A stretch of 64,000 nucleotides of DNA from an uncultured Sulfurimonas sp. (lineage in GTDB: Bacteria; Campylobacterota; Campylobacteria; Campylobacterales; Sulfurimonadaceae), in the NCBI RefSeq assembly GCF_963662755.1, contig NZ_OY759725.1, forward strand, positions 1,811,781 to 1,875,780, written 5' to 3'. The translations under genes and the position numbers were made by a program. The notes beneath the pieces were generated by a model. The model saw nothing but the letters and a program-made list of their open reading frames with translations. It did not search any database and was not told the DNA's origin. Shown one piece after another: positions 1 through 8,400 of the stretch; position 1 is the stretch's first letter; every line of letters starts with the position of its first letter.

Positions 1-339
1 CCATTTTTAACAGATACTCAAAACGGATATTCTCGTGTAAGACTTTGTTCACAAGCTCGTGCTATTGAAAATGAGTGCTACGTGGCTCTTGGTGGAAGTG
101 TTGGAAATTTACCAAATGTTCACAATATGGATATGCAGTTTGCTCAATCAGCAGTATTTACACCTTGTGATTTTGCATTTCCAACAAATGGTATTAAAGC
201 AGAAGCAATCGCAAATAGCGAAATGGTTCTTATTGCAGATGTTGATATAGACCTTTTAACAGAGCTAAATAAATTTGGAAGTGTAAGAAATTTAAAAGAC
301 AGAAGAAAAGATATTTTTGAAGTAGTTAAAAAATTCTAA
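1..339 (+). CDS. Carbon-nitrogen hydrolase (nitrilase family), C-terminal part
   Basis: The reading frame is open from base 1 and ends at TAA 337-339, so only the last 112 codons are present. The segment RVRLCSQARAIENECYV followed by a Gly-Gly-Ser stretch and VFTPCDF matches the C-terminal half of nitrilase/amidase-superfamily enzymes, where 'RARAxENxxyV' precedes the last strands of the fold. The family hydrolyses C-N bonds of amides or nitriles with a Glu-Lys-Cys triad; those residues would lie upstream of the window, so activity and substrate cannot be judged. Some nitrilase-family genes in this lineage are fused to an N-terminal acetyltransferase domain, which cannot be tested here. Confidence 0.75.
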   Translation, partial: PFLTDTQNGYSRVRLCSQARAIENECYVALGGSVGNLPNVHNMDMQFAQSAVFTPCDFAFPTNGIKAEAIANSEMVLIADVDIDLLTELNKFGSVRNLKDRRKDIFEVVKKF

Positions 340-344
340 ACTAT

Positions 345-380
345 ACTTGTCTTGACAACTATTGTTAAAACAAGTACAAT
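345..380 (+). promoter_or_regulatory. Sigma-70-type promoter inside a 31-bp palindrome (putative MarR operator)
   Basis: A consensus -35 TTGACA (352-357) and a -10 TACAAT (375-380) are separated by exactly 17 bp. The -35 and spacer lie in an imperfect palindrome at 345-375: ACTTGT at 345-350 mirrors ACAAGT at 370-375, and TTGACAA (352-358) mirrors TTGTTAA (362-368). About 12 of 15 base pairs are symmetric. MarR-family proteins usually bind such palindromes over their own promoters, so autorepression of the downstream regulator-oxidoreductase pair is inferred. Confidence 0.75.
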
Positions 381-405
381 CGTTTTTGTTTAGCGAGGAG
401 TGGGT

Positions 406-837
406 ATGAAATTTAATATGGATGAATCGTTGGGTTTTGTTTTAAATAAAACAGCCTTGGCATCTAAAGCGAGTTTTAATCAACTTATAAAAAACTATGA
501 GATATCACCTGAACAATGGTCTGTAATATTTAGAGTTGTGCAAAATGACAAGATAGGTCAAAAAGAATTGGCTGACACAACATACAAAGATCAAGGTAAC
601 TTAACGAGAATGATTGATAAACTTGTTCTAAATGGTTACTTGGATAAGAAGAACCATGAAACAGATAGACGTGCTGTAGAACTTGTAGCCACAGACAAAT
701 CAAAGTCCTTAGTTAAAGAAATCATCCCCATTTCTAGTCTATATAATGAACAACTCACAAAAGGTTTTAGCCAAGACGAAAAGTTAAAGCTTATAGAGCT
801 TTTAAATAGAGTTTATAAAAATATCCAAAAGGATTAA
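406..837 (+). CDS. MarR-family transcriptional regulator
   Basis: A 143-residue winged-helix regulator. The core has the MarR order: SPEQWSVIFRV (helix 2), QKELADTTYKDQGNLTRMIDKLV (recognition helix), then NGYLDKKNHETDRRAVEL, the wing with the typical D-R-R. Such dimers usually repress a neighbouring operon and release DNA on binding a small ligand. I chose ATG 406 because GAGGAG at 395-400 lies five bases upstream; GTG 400 would overlap that site. The SDR gene follows after two bases, so the two are almost certainly co-transcribed and the SDR is the likely regulated product. The inducer cannot be read from the sequence. Confidence 0.88.
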   Translation: MKFNMDESLGFVLNKTALASKASFNQLIKNYEISPEQWSVIFRVVQNDKIGQKELADTTYKDQGNLTRMIDKLVLNGYLDKKNHETDRRAVELVATDKSKSLVKEIIPISSLYNEQLTKGFSQDEKLKLIELLNRVYKNIQKD

Positions 838-839
838 AA

Positions 840-1544
840 GTGGAAAATAAAGTTGTATTAGTAACAGGTGCAAATGGCGGTTTAGGGCGTGTTCTTGTAG
901 AGAAAATTTTAGAGTTAAACCCAAGTAAAATTTATTGTACTGCTAGAGATATTAAAAGTTTACAAAACATCAAACAATTGAGTGAAACTATAAAAATCAT
1001 AGAGTTAGACATCGCTTCAAAAGAGTCTATAGATAAAGCAGTAGCAAATATAGATAGACTTGATATTCTTATAAATAATGCTGGGGTAAACTCAAATACA
1101 AAAATATTTGATGATAATTTTATAGACCTAGAAGTGAACCTAAAAGGAACTAGCAACTTAACGAAAGCACTTTTACAAAAGTTAAAAAACTCAAAAGGAA
1201 CAGTTGTAAATATCACTTCAGTATTGGCTCTAATTAACCTTCCTATGCTCGCAAACTATTGTGTTTCTAAAAGTGCATTACACTCATATACACAAGCCCT
1301 TAGAGCTGAATTTGGACTTTTTGGTGGTGAGGTTTATGAGGTACTTCCTGGACCAATTGATACAAGAATGACAGAAGGTTCACCGATGCCAAAAACAAGT
1401 CCGCAAGATATAGCAGATGCAATGCTAGAGTCAATGAAAAATAAAGTTTTTGAGATATATCCTGATAGCTTTGCACAAATGATTAAGCAAAGACTTCAAG
1501 ATGAGCCACAAAAGTTAATAGAAGAGTTTGCTCAATCTATTTAA
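840..1544 (+). CDS. Short-chain dehydrogenase/reductase (SDR)
   Basis: A 234-residue classical SDR. The N-terminal nucleotide-binding motif TGANGGLG is at residues 9-16, the NNAG structural motif near residue 80, a serine-bearing ITS strand near 125, and the catalytic Y-C-V-S-K (Tyr140, Lys144). The family catalyses NAD(P)H-dependent carbonyl/alcohol interconversion in the cytoplasm; the substrate is unknown. PGPIDT after the catalytic helix is the usual region contacting the cofactor. Start is GTG at 840 with AAAAGGA at 827-833, six bases upstream. It is the second gene of the MarR operon, which suggests a role in handling a reactive or xenobiotic carbonyl, an inference only. Confidence 0.88.
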   Translation: MENKVVLVTGANGGLGRVLVEKILELNPSKIYCTARDIKSLQNIKQLSETIKIIELDIASKESIDKAVANIDRLDILINNAGVNSNTKIFDDNFIDLEVNLKGTSNLTKALLQKLKNSKGTVVNITSVLALINLPMLANYCVSKSALHSYTQALRAEFGLFGGEVYEVLPGPIDTRMTEGSPMPKTSPQDIADAMLESMKNKVFEIYPDSFAQMIKQRLQDEPQKLIEEFAQSI

Positions 1545-1654
1545 ATATAGAGTAAAGTTCTTTAAAAAATATTAATAATAATAACTAGATTTTATTGGCA
1601 TTATAATTTCAAATTTATATATGTAGTATTTCAAAAAAACTTGGAGATACACAT

Positions 1655-2158
1655 ATGAAAAAAATTATTCTTGGATTGATGGCTACATTAGTTCTTTTAG
1701 GATGTAGTTCAAAAGATGCACCAGAACAAGCAGTTGAACCAAAGTTAGTAGTTGGTAAAAGTTTAGCAGATATGAAGCTTAACGATCAGTTTGAAAAAGC
1801 TCATACTCTAGATGCATCTACAAAAAAAGTAATATTTGCATATTCTAAAGATATAGCGCATACTTGTAATGACTTTTTTGTTACTCAATCGCCTACATAT
1901 TTGAGTGAAAATTATACGCAGTTTGTTGCAGATGTAAGTGCTGCACCTTCTTTAATTAGAACTATGTTTATACTACCGGGCTTAAAAGATTTTAAACACA
2001 CGGTATTGTTGCTAAATGATGAAAAACTTGCAGCTCCATATAGAGCAAGTATGGATACTGAAAAAATCGTAGTAGTATATGTAGATAATAAAGAAATTAC
2101 AAAAATCGCAACTATTAGTTCAGAAGATGAACTAAAAAATATTATAGAAGCTAAATAG
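1655..2158 (+). CDS. Putative lipoprotein of unknown function (thioredoxin-like fold possible)
   Basis: 167 residues. The N-terminus has a Lys-rich start, a hydrophobic segment and the lipobox L-L-G-C at residues 14-17, so it is probably a lipid-anchored envelope protein. The mature part opens with GKSLADMKLNDQFEK, then alternating strands (KVIFAYS, KIVVVYV), which recalls peroxiredoxin/thioredoxin-like folds (L-x-L-x-D-Q). Only one further cysteine is visible (AHTCND), so a CxxC thiol-disulfide activity is not supported. I recall similar proteins in Campylobacterota carrying an unsupported 'FAD/FMN dehydrogenase' label; I see no flavin motif. It is monocistronic, and its stop codon lies inside a hairpin. 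Confidence 0.65.
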   Translation: MKKIILGLMATLVLLGCSSKDAPEQAVEPKLVVGKSLADMKLNDQFEKAHTLDASTKKVIFAYSKDIAHTCNDFFVTQSPTYLSENYTQFVADVSAAPSLIRTMFILPGLKDFKHTVLLLNDEKLAAPYRASMDTEKIVVVYVDNKEITKIATISSEDELKNIIEAK

Positions 2159-2178
2159 CTTCTATAACTTCTCTTTTT
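2143..2178 (+). terminator. Putative intrinsic terminator overlapping the lipoprotein stop codon
   Basis: TATAGAAGCT (2143-2152) and AGCTTCTATA (2157-2166) form a perfect 10-bp stem with loop AAAT. A T-rich tail (ACTTCTCTTTTT) follows. The stem contains the last codons and the TAG stop. The stem is AT-rich, so strength is uncertain. Confidence 0.5.
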
Positions 2179-2313
2179 AAAATCATACTCTTTAGAAAAA
2201 ACTTCACACTATATTTACAAAACTAAAAATCTACAAAATCGCTTAAAATAGTAAAGTAAAGGTTATAATTTTTGTGATAGAATATTATTTATATAAAACA
2301 AACAGGGTATAGA

Positions 2314-2541
2314 ATGCAAAATGAAACAAATTTAGATAAATTGAACAATAAAGTAACGCAGATACTTGAACACTACAATACATTAAAAGAAGAAAATAAA
2401 AATTTTCGTATGGAGTTAGTCACTCTTAAGGCTGAAAATGAAGCTAAAGATATAGAGATAGAAAAACTAAGAGATGCAAATGTGTTAAAAGATTTAGAAA
2501 TAGAAGAGATAGTTGAAAAAATAGAAAGCATCTTAGGCTGA
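2314..2541 (+). CDS. Small coiled-coil protein (ZapB-like in form)
   Basis: 75 residues, almost entirely heptad-like: LNNKVTQILEHYNTLKEENKNFRMELVTLKAENE followed by Glu/Lys-rich helix. No signal peptide or membrane segment. Length and all-helical character resemble ZapB, a coiled-coil that cooperates with ZapA at the division ring, but short coiled coils are not diagnostic. It precedes a ZapA-like gene by six bases, which is the main support. A -10-like TATAAT lies at 2264-2269. Confidence 0.5.
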   Translation: MQNETNLDKLNNKVTQILEHYNTLKEENKNFRMELVTLKAENEAKDIEIEKLRDANVLKDLEIEEIVEKIESILG

Positions 2542-2547
2542 TAATCT

Positions 2548-2766
2548 ATGAGTAAAAAAATAGGTTTGCATATAGGTGGTCGTCGTTTTGACGTTGATGT
2601 AGAAGATAGTTTCGCCCCTTTTTTAGAAGAAAATATGGCAAAAGATTTTAACATAGATGGAAATAATGATCTAAAAAAAATGCTTCATGCATATGTGAAA
2701 AAAACACATGAATTATATCTTCAAGAAAAAAAGATAGAAAATATTTTAAAAAAAACAGAACTTTAG
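2548..2766 (+). CDS. ZapA-like small protein
   Basis: 72 residues. The opening KKIGLHIGGRRFDVDVEDSF resembles the N-terminal strand-turn-strand of ZapA ('v.iLGr.Y.i.v.e'), and the rest is helical (LKKMLHAYVKKTHELYLQEKKIENIL), as in ZapA's dimerisation helix. ZapA binds and bundles FtsZ at midcell. The protein is short and similarity is read by eye, so the assignment is tentative. It lies directly after the coiled-coil gene at 2314, an arrangement that fits a ZapB-ZapA pair. Confidence 0.5.
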   Translation: MSKKIGLHIGGRRFDVDVEDSFAPFLEENMAKDFNIDGNNDLKKMLHAYVKKTHELYLQEKKIENILKKTEL

Positions 2767-2787
2767 AATAATATAAGCTAAAAGTGC

Positions 2788-2793
2788 TATAAT
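2788..2793 (+). promoter_or_regulatory. -10 element for tRNA-Arg
   Basis: TATAAT 29 bases before the mature tRNA 5' end; the start of transcription would fall near 2800. No clear -35 hexamer is seen. Confidence 0.5.
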
Positions 2794-2821
2794 TTCGTCC
2801 TCTCAATTATAGAGATGGTGT

Positions 2822-2898
2822 GCGCTCGTAGCTCAGCTGGATAGAGCACTGGTTTGCGGTACCAGCGGTCACATGTTCGAATCATGTCGGGCGCACCA
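2822..2898 (+). tRNA. tRNA-Arg (anticodon GCG)
   Basis: A full 77-base cloverleaf can be drawn. The acceptor stem GCGCTCG pairs with CGGGCGC (one G-U), the D arm is GCTC/GAGC, and the anticodon stem CTGGT/ACCAG holds the loop TTGCGGT with anticodon GCG. The variable loop is short and the T arm ACATG-TTCGAAT-CATGT is intact. The discriminator is A, and CCA is encoded (2896-2898). It reads CGC/CGU arginine codons. Confidence 0.95.
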
Positions 2899-2974
2899 TT
2901 TTCCCTCAATTAAAATTTTACTTTTATAAACATTACTGTACCATTGTGATATATTAATAATTTTTGGATAACAA

Positions 2975-5593
2975 ATGCAAATAGTAAATCACAAATATGC
3001 AAACTTTGAAGAATTGAGAAGTTTTCTTGGTAAACATAAAATTCAAAATTCAAATTCTTTATTGATTCAAATTTTTAGCTCTAACTTTGATGAGAGTGAT
3101 TTGTATCGTGTTAGAGATGAGCTACTTAGTCTCTTAAGAGATGCTGTTATCATTGGAACTTCTAGTGCTGGAAATATATGTGATGGTAATATAAAAGACA
3201 ATGAGATAACTATCTCTTTTTCTATTTTTGAAAACTCTACTGTAAAATCTAAAAATTTCTCTTCTTTAGGTCTTGAAGCTGTTGTTGAGCAACTCTCTGA
3301 AAATTTTATAAGCAACAAAACAAAATTGCTTCTATGTTTTGTAAATACTTTTAAATTAAACTCCGAACAACTATTAAAACAAATCACACAAAAATATCCC
3401 AATATAATTATAGCCGGTGGAAATTCTGCAGATAATTTTAAATTTGAAAAATGTATTGTATTTTCAGATGCTTCCAAAGATAGTGACTTGGTATTTGCCG
3501 CTATTGATTCAGATGTTTTAAGTGTAGAAACAAAGTACCTTTTAAAATGGCAGACGATAGGTAAAGAGTTAATAGTAACAAAATCTGATGGTTCAAGACT
3601 TTATGAGATAGATAATAAAAATGTCTTAGATACATATGAGTATTATTTAGGAAAAGAAATTAGAGATAATATTTTACAATATTCAACGGAATTTCCACTG
3701 ATATTTAAAGATAATGGTATAGACGTGGCACGTGCACCAATAGTTGTGCATGATGATGGATCGTTAACGTTTGCAGGGGAATTACAAGAAGGCACAAAAA
3801 TTAAGTTTGGATACGCAAATATAGAGTATATAGATGAGTTTAACCAGCAAAAACTACTTGATGAGTACAAATACAAAAGTGAAGCCATATATGTTTATAG
3901 TTGTAGTGCTAGAAGAAGTATGATAGGAAACTATCTAAATGATGAGATATCTATTATAAATTCACTAGCTCCAACTTCAGGGTTTATAACATATGGAGAG
4001 TTTTTTCACAATAGCAAAAGTTGTTCAAACAGCCTTTTAAACATAACCACAACTTATGTGATTTTAAATGAAAACAAAGAGAATAAAAAACTTAGAGAGA
4101 GAAAGACTTTAACTTCTAAATCAAAAAATAATAAAGATATAGCTTTAAAAGCTTTGACAACTTTAGTTTCAAGAACAAGTGCAGAACTTGATGAAAATAT
4201 ATATTATTTAGAACAATTTAAAAGGGCAGTTGATGAGGCTGCTATTATCTCTACAACAGATAAAAAAGGTAATTTTACAGATGTAAATGAAAACTTTGAA
4301 AAGATTTCTGGATATACAAAAGAAGAGTTACTTGGTAAGGCTCATAATTTAGTAAGACATCCAGATATGCCTAAAGAGTTTTTTGAAGATATGTGGAAAG
4401 CTATAAAAAAAGATCACATTTGGAAGGGATTGGTTAAAAATAAAACTAAAAAAGGTAAAGCATATTATGTTTTATCAGAAATAAGTTCTATTTATAATAA
4501 AGATGGGTCTTTTAAAGAGTATGTAGGTATAAGAAATGATGTTACTGAACTTGAAGAGTATAAGCATCTTCTTAAAAAGAAGCTAGATACTACAAGCTAT
4601 AATTTGGAAGAAAATATAAATTATACAGATCAATATGAAAAGGCTATAAACTCAACAACAGCTATTTTGAAAACAGATATAAATAATATTATTATATTTG
4701 CTAATGAGAAATTTTGTAAATTAAGCGGATATGCTTTAAGCGAATTGATTGGTAAAAATTGTATAGATATAAGATATGAAAAACATAAAGTAGAAAAAAA
4801 ATGTGAAGATATAAAAAATATACTTGCCTGCAAGAAAACATTTAAAATGATTTTAACAAATATCACTAAAGATGGTAAAAAATTTACAGTAAATAATCTT
4901 TTTTGTCCTATTGTAGATTTAGAGGGAAATGTAGTTGAGCATCTTCAAGTTATGTATGATTTAACTGAAATAATTGAACTTAACAATGAGATAGAAAGTA
5001 CTCAAAAAGAAGTAGTTTTAACAATGGGTGCAATTGGTGAAACTAGATCAAAAGAGACAGGACAACATGTTCGACGTGTAGCAGAATACTCTTATCTTTT
5101 AGCAAAGTTAGCAGGACTTAGTGAGGAAGAAGCAAGTTTATTAAAACAAGCATCTCCTATGCATGATATAGGAAAAGTTGGAATCCCAGACAATATACTA
5201 AATAAGCCAGGAAAACTCACTTCTGAAGAGTTTGATATAATGAAAACTCATTCTGAAATTGGTTATGAGATGCTAAAACACTCAAATAGAAAAATTTTAA
5301 AAGCTTCTTCTATAGTAGCTTATACACATCACGAAAAATATGATGGTTCAGGGTACCCAAATGCAATAAAGGGTGAAGATATTCATATTTATGGAAGAAT
5401 TACAGCTATAGCAGATGTTTTTGATGCCCTAGGACACGATAGATGCTATAAAAAAGCATGGAAACTTGATGATATCTTAGCACTATTTCAAAGAGAAAAA
5501 GGGACGCATTTTGATGCAAAACTAATAGATTTGTTTTTTGAGCATCTTGATGAATTTCTAAAAATAAGAGATGAAATGATAGATAATATTTAA
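2975..5593 (+). CDS. FIST-PAS-PAS-HD-GYP sensor, probable c-di-GMP phosphodiesterase
   Basis: 872 residues, no transmembrane segment seen. Residues about 1-365 match the FIST sensory module (N-terminal part with AGGNSAD and C-terminal part ending ITYGEFFH..., thought to bind small ligands such as amino acids). Residues about 415-525 are an Aer-type PAS domain (ISGYTKEELLGK, VRHPDMP), and about 555-670 a second PAS. Residues about 680-860 are an HD-GYP domain with the metal-binding HD in MHDIGK, HHEKYDGSGYP and the ADVFDAL motif, so the phosphodiesterase looks catalytically complete. It should lower c-di-GMP in response to ligand or redox state. The gene stands alone upstream of two PAS kinases. 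Confidence 0.9.
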   Translation: MQIVNHKYANFEELRSFLGKHKIQNSNSLLIQIFSSNFDESDLYRVRDELLSLLRDAVIIGTSSAGNICDGNIKDNEITISFSIFENSTVKSKNFSSLGLEAVVEQLSENFISNKTKLLLCFVNTFKLNSEQLLKQITQKYPNIIIAGGNSADNFKFEKCIVFSDASKDSDLVFAAIDSDVLSVETKYLLKWQTIGKELIVTKSDGSRLYEIDNKNVLDTYEYYLGKEIRDNILQYSTEFPLIFKDNGIDVARAPIVVHDDGSLTFAGELQEGTKIKFGYANIEYIDEFNQQKLLDEYKYKSEAIYVYSCSARRSMIGNYLNDEISIINSLAPTSGFITYGEFFHNSKSCSNSLLNITTTYVILNENKENKKLRERKTLTSKSKNNKDIALKALTTLVSRTSAELDENIYYLEQFKRAVDEAAIISTTDKKGNFTDVNENFEKISGYTKEELLGKAHNLVRHPDMPKEFFEDMWKAIKKDHIWKGLVKNKTKKGKAYYVLSEISSIYNKDGSFKEYVGIRNDVTELEEYKHLLKKKLDTTSYNLEENINYTDQYEKAINSTTAILKTDINNIIIFANEKFCKLSGYALSELIGKNCIDIRYEKHKVEKKCEDIKNILACKKTFKMILTNITKDGKKFTVNNLFCPIVDLEGNVVEHLQVMYDLTEIIELNNEIESTQKEVVLTMGAIGETRSKETGQHVRRVAEYSYLLAKLAGLSEEEASLLKQASPMHDIGKVGIPDNILNKPGKLTSEEFDIMKTHSEIGYEMLKHSNRKILKASSIVAYTHHEKYDGSGYPNAIKGEDIHIYGRITAIADVFDALGHDRCYKKAWKLDDILALFQREKGTHFDAKLIDLFFEHLDEFLKIRDEMIDNI

Positions 5594-5680
5594 CTTAGAT
5601 TTGTATAGCTTCAGATATCTATATGATGAATTATGTCAAAATGCCATTTATAATTTATAAGAATAATTAGAGGACAATTT

Positions 5681-6964
5681 ATGCCATTTGATATTTCAGA
5701 TTTAAAACGACATAATTCAGAACTTCTAAAACTTTTAACACAACATCTTCCAGATATGCTCTGGGTTAAAGATTTGGATGGTGTTTATTTATATGCCAAC
5801 AAAGCTGTTTGTGATGGTTTGCTTATGGCAAAAGATATAGATGAACCTATTGGAAAAAAAGATATTTTTTTTGCTCAACGAGAAAGAGAAGCTCACAATA
5901 AAAATCCTGAGTGGCATACTTTTGGAGAGTTGTGTTTTAACTCTGATCAAGTTGTTATAGAAAATAACAAGGCAATGAAGTTTGAAGAGTATGGAAATGT
6001 AAAAGGGGAGTTGCTTTACCTTGAAGTTTATAAAGCACCTTTTTATGATAAAGATGGAAATATAGTCGGTACTGTTGGTGCTGGTCGTGATATAACTGCA
6101 ATAAAAAAAATACAACTTGATTTAGAGCAAAGTCTTAAAATATTGGATGAGCAAAAAGAACAATTAAAACTTTTTAATGAACAGCTTGAGAAGCGTGTTG
6201 AAAAAGAGATAAAAAAACAAGAAAATCAAGAAACACTTATGATACATCAATCTCGTCAAGCTGCAATGGGTGAGATGCTAGAATCAATCGCTCATCAATG
6301 GCGACAACCACTAAATATTGTTGGTTTAGCTACTGCAAATATAGAGACACAGTATGTTATAGGATCACTTGAAAAAGAAGATTTTCACGAAAAGATGAAT
6401 ATAGTATCTTCAAATATTAACTATATGTCTGAAACTATTGATGATTTTAGAAATTTTTTAAAACCACAAAGAGATATGATAACTTTTGTTGTTTCAAAAA
6501 GTATTGAAGAAGTTTTGAGTATTTTATCTGCCCAGTTTAACTGTAATAATATAAGCTGTAGTGTAAATAGTGAAAATGAATTTTCTTTTTATGGTGTAGA
6601 AAATGAGTTTAAACAAGTGATGTTTATATTGTTTAATAACGCTATAGATGCTATTAAAATTGAGCTTTTGCAAAACCGTATAAATAGCGGAAGTATAAAT
6701 ATAAACTTAAGCTCTCAAAATAATCAAGGTTTAGTTGAGGTAAGTGATAATGGCGGAGGCATACAAAACGGTATAATCAACTCTATATTTGATCCTTACT
6801 TTACTACTAAAAATAGCTCTAATGGAGTTGGTATAGGTTTGTATCTTGCAAAAAATATTATAGAAAATAGAATGAAAGGCTCATTGAAAGCTAAAAACAT
6901 TGCATCTGGAAGTTGTTTTAGTATCTCTGTTCCTTTAATAGAAAAAATAAAAAATCCTAAATAG
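5681..6964 (+). CDS. PAS-domain sensor histidine kinase
   Basis: 427 residues, soluble. An N-terminal PAS domain (about 12-145, starting LPDMLWVKDLDGVYLYANKA) is followed by a coiled coil (145-190) and the dimerisation/phosphoacceptor region SIAHQWRQPL with His205. The ATPase domain has the N box (NNAIDAI), G1 (DNGGGI) and G2 (GVGIGLYLAKNII). The H-box form HQWRQPLN is common in Campylobacterota kinases. No membrane segment or response regulator is adjacent, so the signal is probably cytoplasmic and the partner lies elsewhere. A TATAAT at 5649-5654 and AGAGGA before ATG 5681 support the start. A second PAS kinase follows after 15 bases. Confidence 0.9.
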   Translation: MPFDISDLKRHNSELLKLLTQHLPDMLWVKDLDGVYLYANKAVCDGLLMAKDIDEPIGKKDIFFAQREREAHNKNPEWHTFGELCFNSDQVVIENNKAMKFEEYGNVKGELLYLEVYKAPFYDKDGNIVGTVGAGRDITAIKKIQLDLEQSLKILDEQKEQLKLFNEQLEKRVEKEIKKQENQETLMIHQSRQAAMGEMLESIAHQWRQPLNIVGLATANIETQYVIGSLEKEDFHEKMNIVSSNINYMSETIDDFRNFLKPQRDMITFVVSKSIEEVLSILSAQFNCNNISCSVNSENEFSFYGVENEFKQVMFILFNNAIDAIKIELLQNRINSGSININLSSQNNQGLVEVSDNGGGIQNGIINSIFDPYFTTKNSSNGVGIGLYLAKNIIENRMKGSLKAKNIASGSCFSISVPLIEKIKNPK

Positions 6965-6979
6965 TGTAAAGTTGTTTTT

Positions 6980-8086
6980 GTGTTAGAATTAAAATATAAA
7001 AAAATCCTTGAAAATATTAGTGATTGGATTTGGGAAGTGAATGCAGATGGTGTTTATACATATTGTAGTGAAAATGTATATAACTACTTAGGATACAAAG
7101 CCCAAGATGTTGTAGGCAAAACGCCATTTGATTTTATGAGTGACAAAGAAGCATCTCGAATGAGTATGATTTTGGATTTACACTTGAAAAATAAATCAGA
7201 TATTAAAAATCTTGAAAATATACATATTCATAAGAGTGGTCATGAAGTTGTAGTTGTTACAAATGCTATAGCTATTTTTGATAAAGAGAATAATATAATT
7301 GGATATCAGGGAACTGATAAAGACATTTCTAACATAAAAAAAACAGAAAAAAAACTTCAAGAAAATCAAAAAATATTGGCACAACAGCTAAAAATGGCAC
7401 AAATGGGTGAGATGCTAAGTATGATAGCGCATCAATGGAGACAACCACTAGGTGCTATATCTTCAGCATCTATAGATTTACAGATAAAGTTGGAATTGGA
7501 TTATTTTGATTTTGGTGAGGAAAAAAAATATGATAAATTTAAAAATTATTTTTTTGAAAAATTGAAAAATATCAATAAAAATGTTCAAAATCTTACTACA
7601 ACTATAGATGATTTTAAAAATTTTTATAAGCCAAATAAAGAGTCAATAATCTCACAGCCTAAAGATATTGTTTTAGAATCATTAAATATGATGAATTTGA
7701 TTTTTGATAATAAAATAAATATCATACAAGAGCATCGTGCAAATAAAAATGTAAGAGTTTATTATAATGAGATGATTCAAACTATACTTAATATAGTTAA
7801 AAATTCACAGGATAATTTTATACAGAAAAATCTTAACAATGGAATTATTCAAATTATTACAGATGCCAATACTATAACTATATGTGATAATGGTGGAGGA
7901 ATACCTGAAGATATAATGGATAAAATATTTAATCCATACTTTTCAACTAAAGAAGATAATATGGGAACAGGACTTGGGCTATATATGTCAAAAATAATTG
8001 TTGAAAAACATCATGAAGGAAGCATAAAGGTGCAAAATACAGATGAGGGCGTCTGCTTTACTATAGAGCTTGGCAAGGTTTGCTAG
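6980..8086 (+). CDS. PAS-domain sensor histidine kinase
   Basis: 368 residues, soluble, arranged like its upstream neighbour. The PAS domain is at about 5-120 (ISDWIWEVNADGVYTYCSENV, GTDKDIS), then a short coiled coil and the phosphoacceptor helix MIAHQWRQPLGA with His151. The ATPase domain has NIVKNSQDN, DNGGGIPEDI and GTGLGLYMSKIIVEKH. The start is GTG 6980; no better start is in frame nearby. The gene follows the first kinase by 15 bases and ends overlapping the region before a small downstream gene. The tandem arrangement suggests the two kinases may heterodimerise or feed one unlinked response regulator; this is inference. Confidence 0.88.
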   Translation: MLELKYKKILENISDWIWEVNADGVYTYCSENVYNYLGYKAQDVVGKTPFDFMSDKEASRMSMILDLHLKNKSDIKNLENIHIHKSGHEVVVVTNAIAIFDKENNIIGYQGTDKDISNIKKTEKKLQENQKILAQQLKMAQMGEMLSMIAHQWRQPLGAISSASIDLQIKLELDYFDFGEEKKYDKFKNYFFEKLKNINKNVQNLTTTIDDFKNFYKPNKESIISQPKDIVLESLNMMNLIFDNKINIIQEHRANKNVRVYYNEMIQTILNIVKNSQDNFIQKNLNNGIIQIITDANTITICDNGGGIPEDIMDKIFNPYFSTKEDNMGTGLGLYMSKIIVEKHHEGSIKVQNTDEGVCFTIELGKVC

Positions 8087-8088
8087 AT

Positions 8089-8301
8089 ATGAAAATATGG
8101 GTTTTAGATACAAAAACACCAACTTATCGCTTAGTTCGTCTTAATTTTGAAAATCGTGATAACTATAAGTATCTTGGTGAGTTTAATGATGAGAGTTTAG
8201 CTAAATACTTTTTAGAACTTCAAAATGATATAGATGTGGAGAAAAATTTAAAACTGCTAAAATATTACGGATATTTGCATCTTTTTATAATCTCTAAGTA
8301 A
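8089..8301 (+). CDS. Small protein of unknown function coupled to the kinase pair
   Basis: 70 residues from ATG 8089, two bases after the kinase stop at 8084-8086; an upstream TTG (8080) would overlap the kinase. The sequence (MKIWVLDTKTPTYRLVRL, then an acidic helical part with FNDESLAKYFLELQND) has no signal peptide or membrane helix, and I do not recognise a family. The tight spacing to the kinase gene suggests translational coupling and a role linked to the kinases. The base composition matches the flanking genes, which supports real coding. Confidence 0.6.
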   Translation: MKIWVLDTKTPTYRLVRLNFENRDNYKYLGEFNDESLAKYFLELQNDIDVEKNLKLLKYYGYLHLFIISK

Positions 8302-8400
8302 GTTAGTTGAGAAATTTTTTGTAGCTCTGTGTCAAAACTAAATGACTACTACTCCATAAAAGGAGAGTAATCAGGGATTGGTTTTAAGAGCTTAGAGTCT

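Noticed and set aside
8336..8376. ACTACTCC-ATAAAA-GGAGAGT as a terminator between the small kinase-linked gene and trpA
   Set aside because: The stem is short with a bulge and lacks a T-run on either strand.
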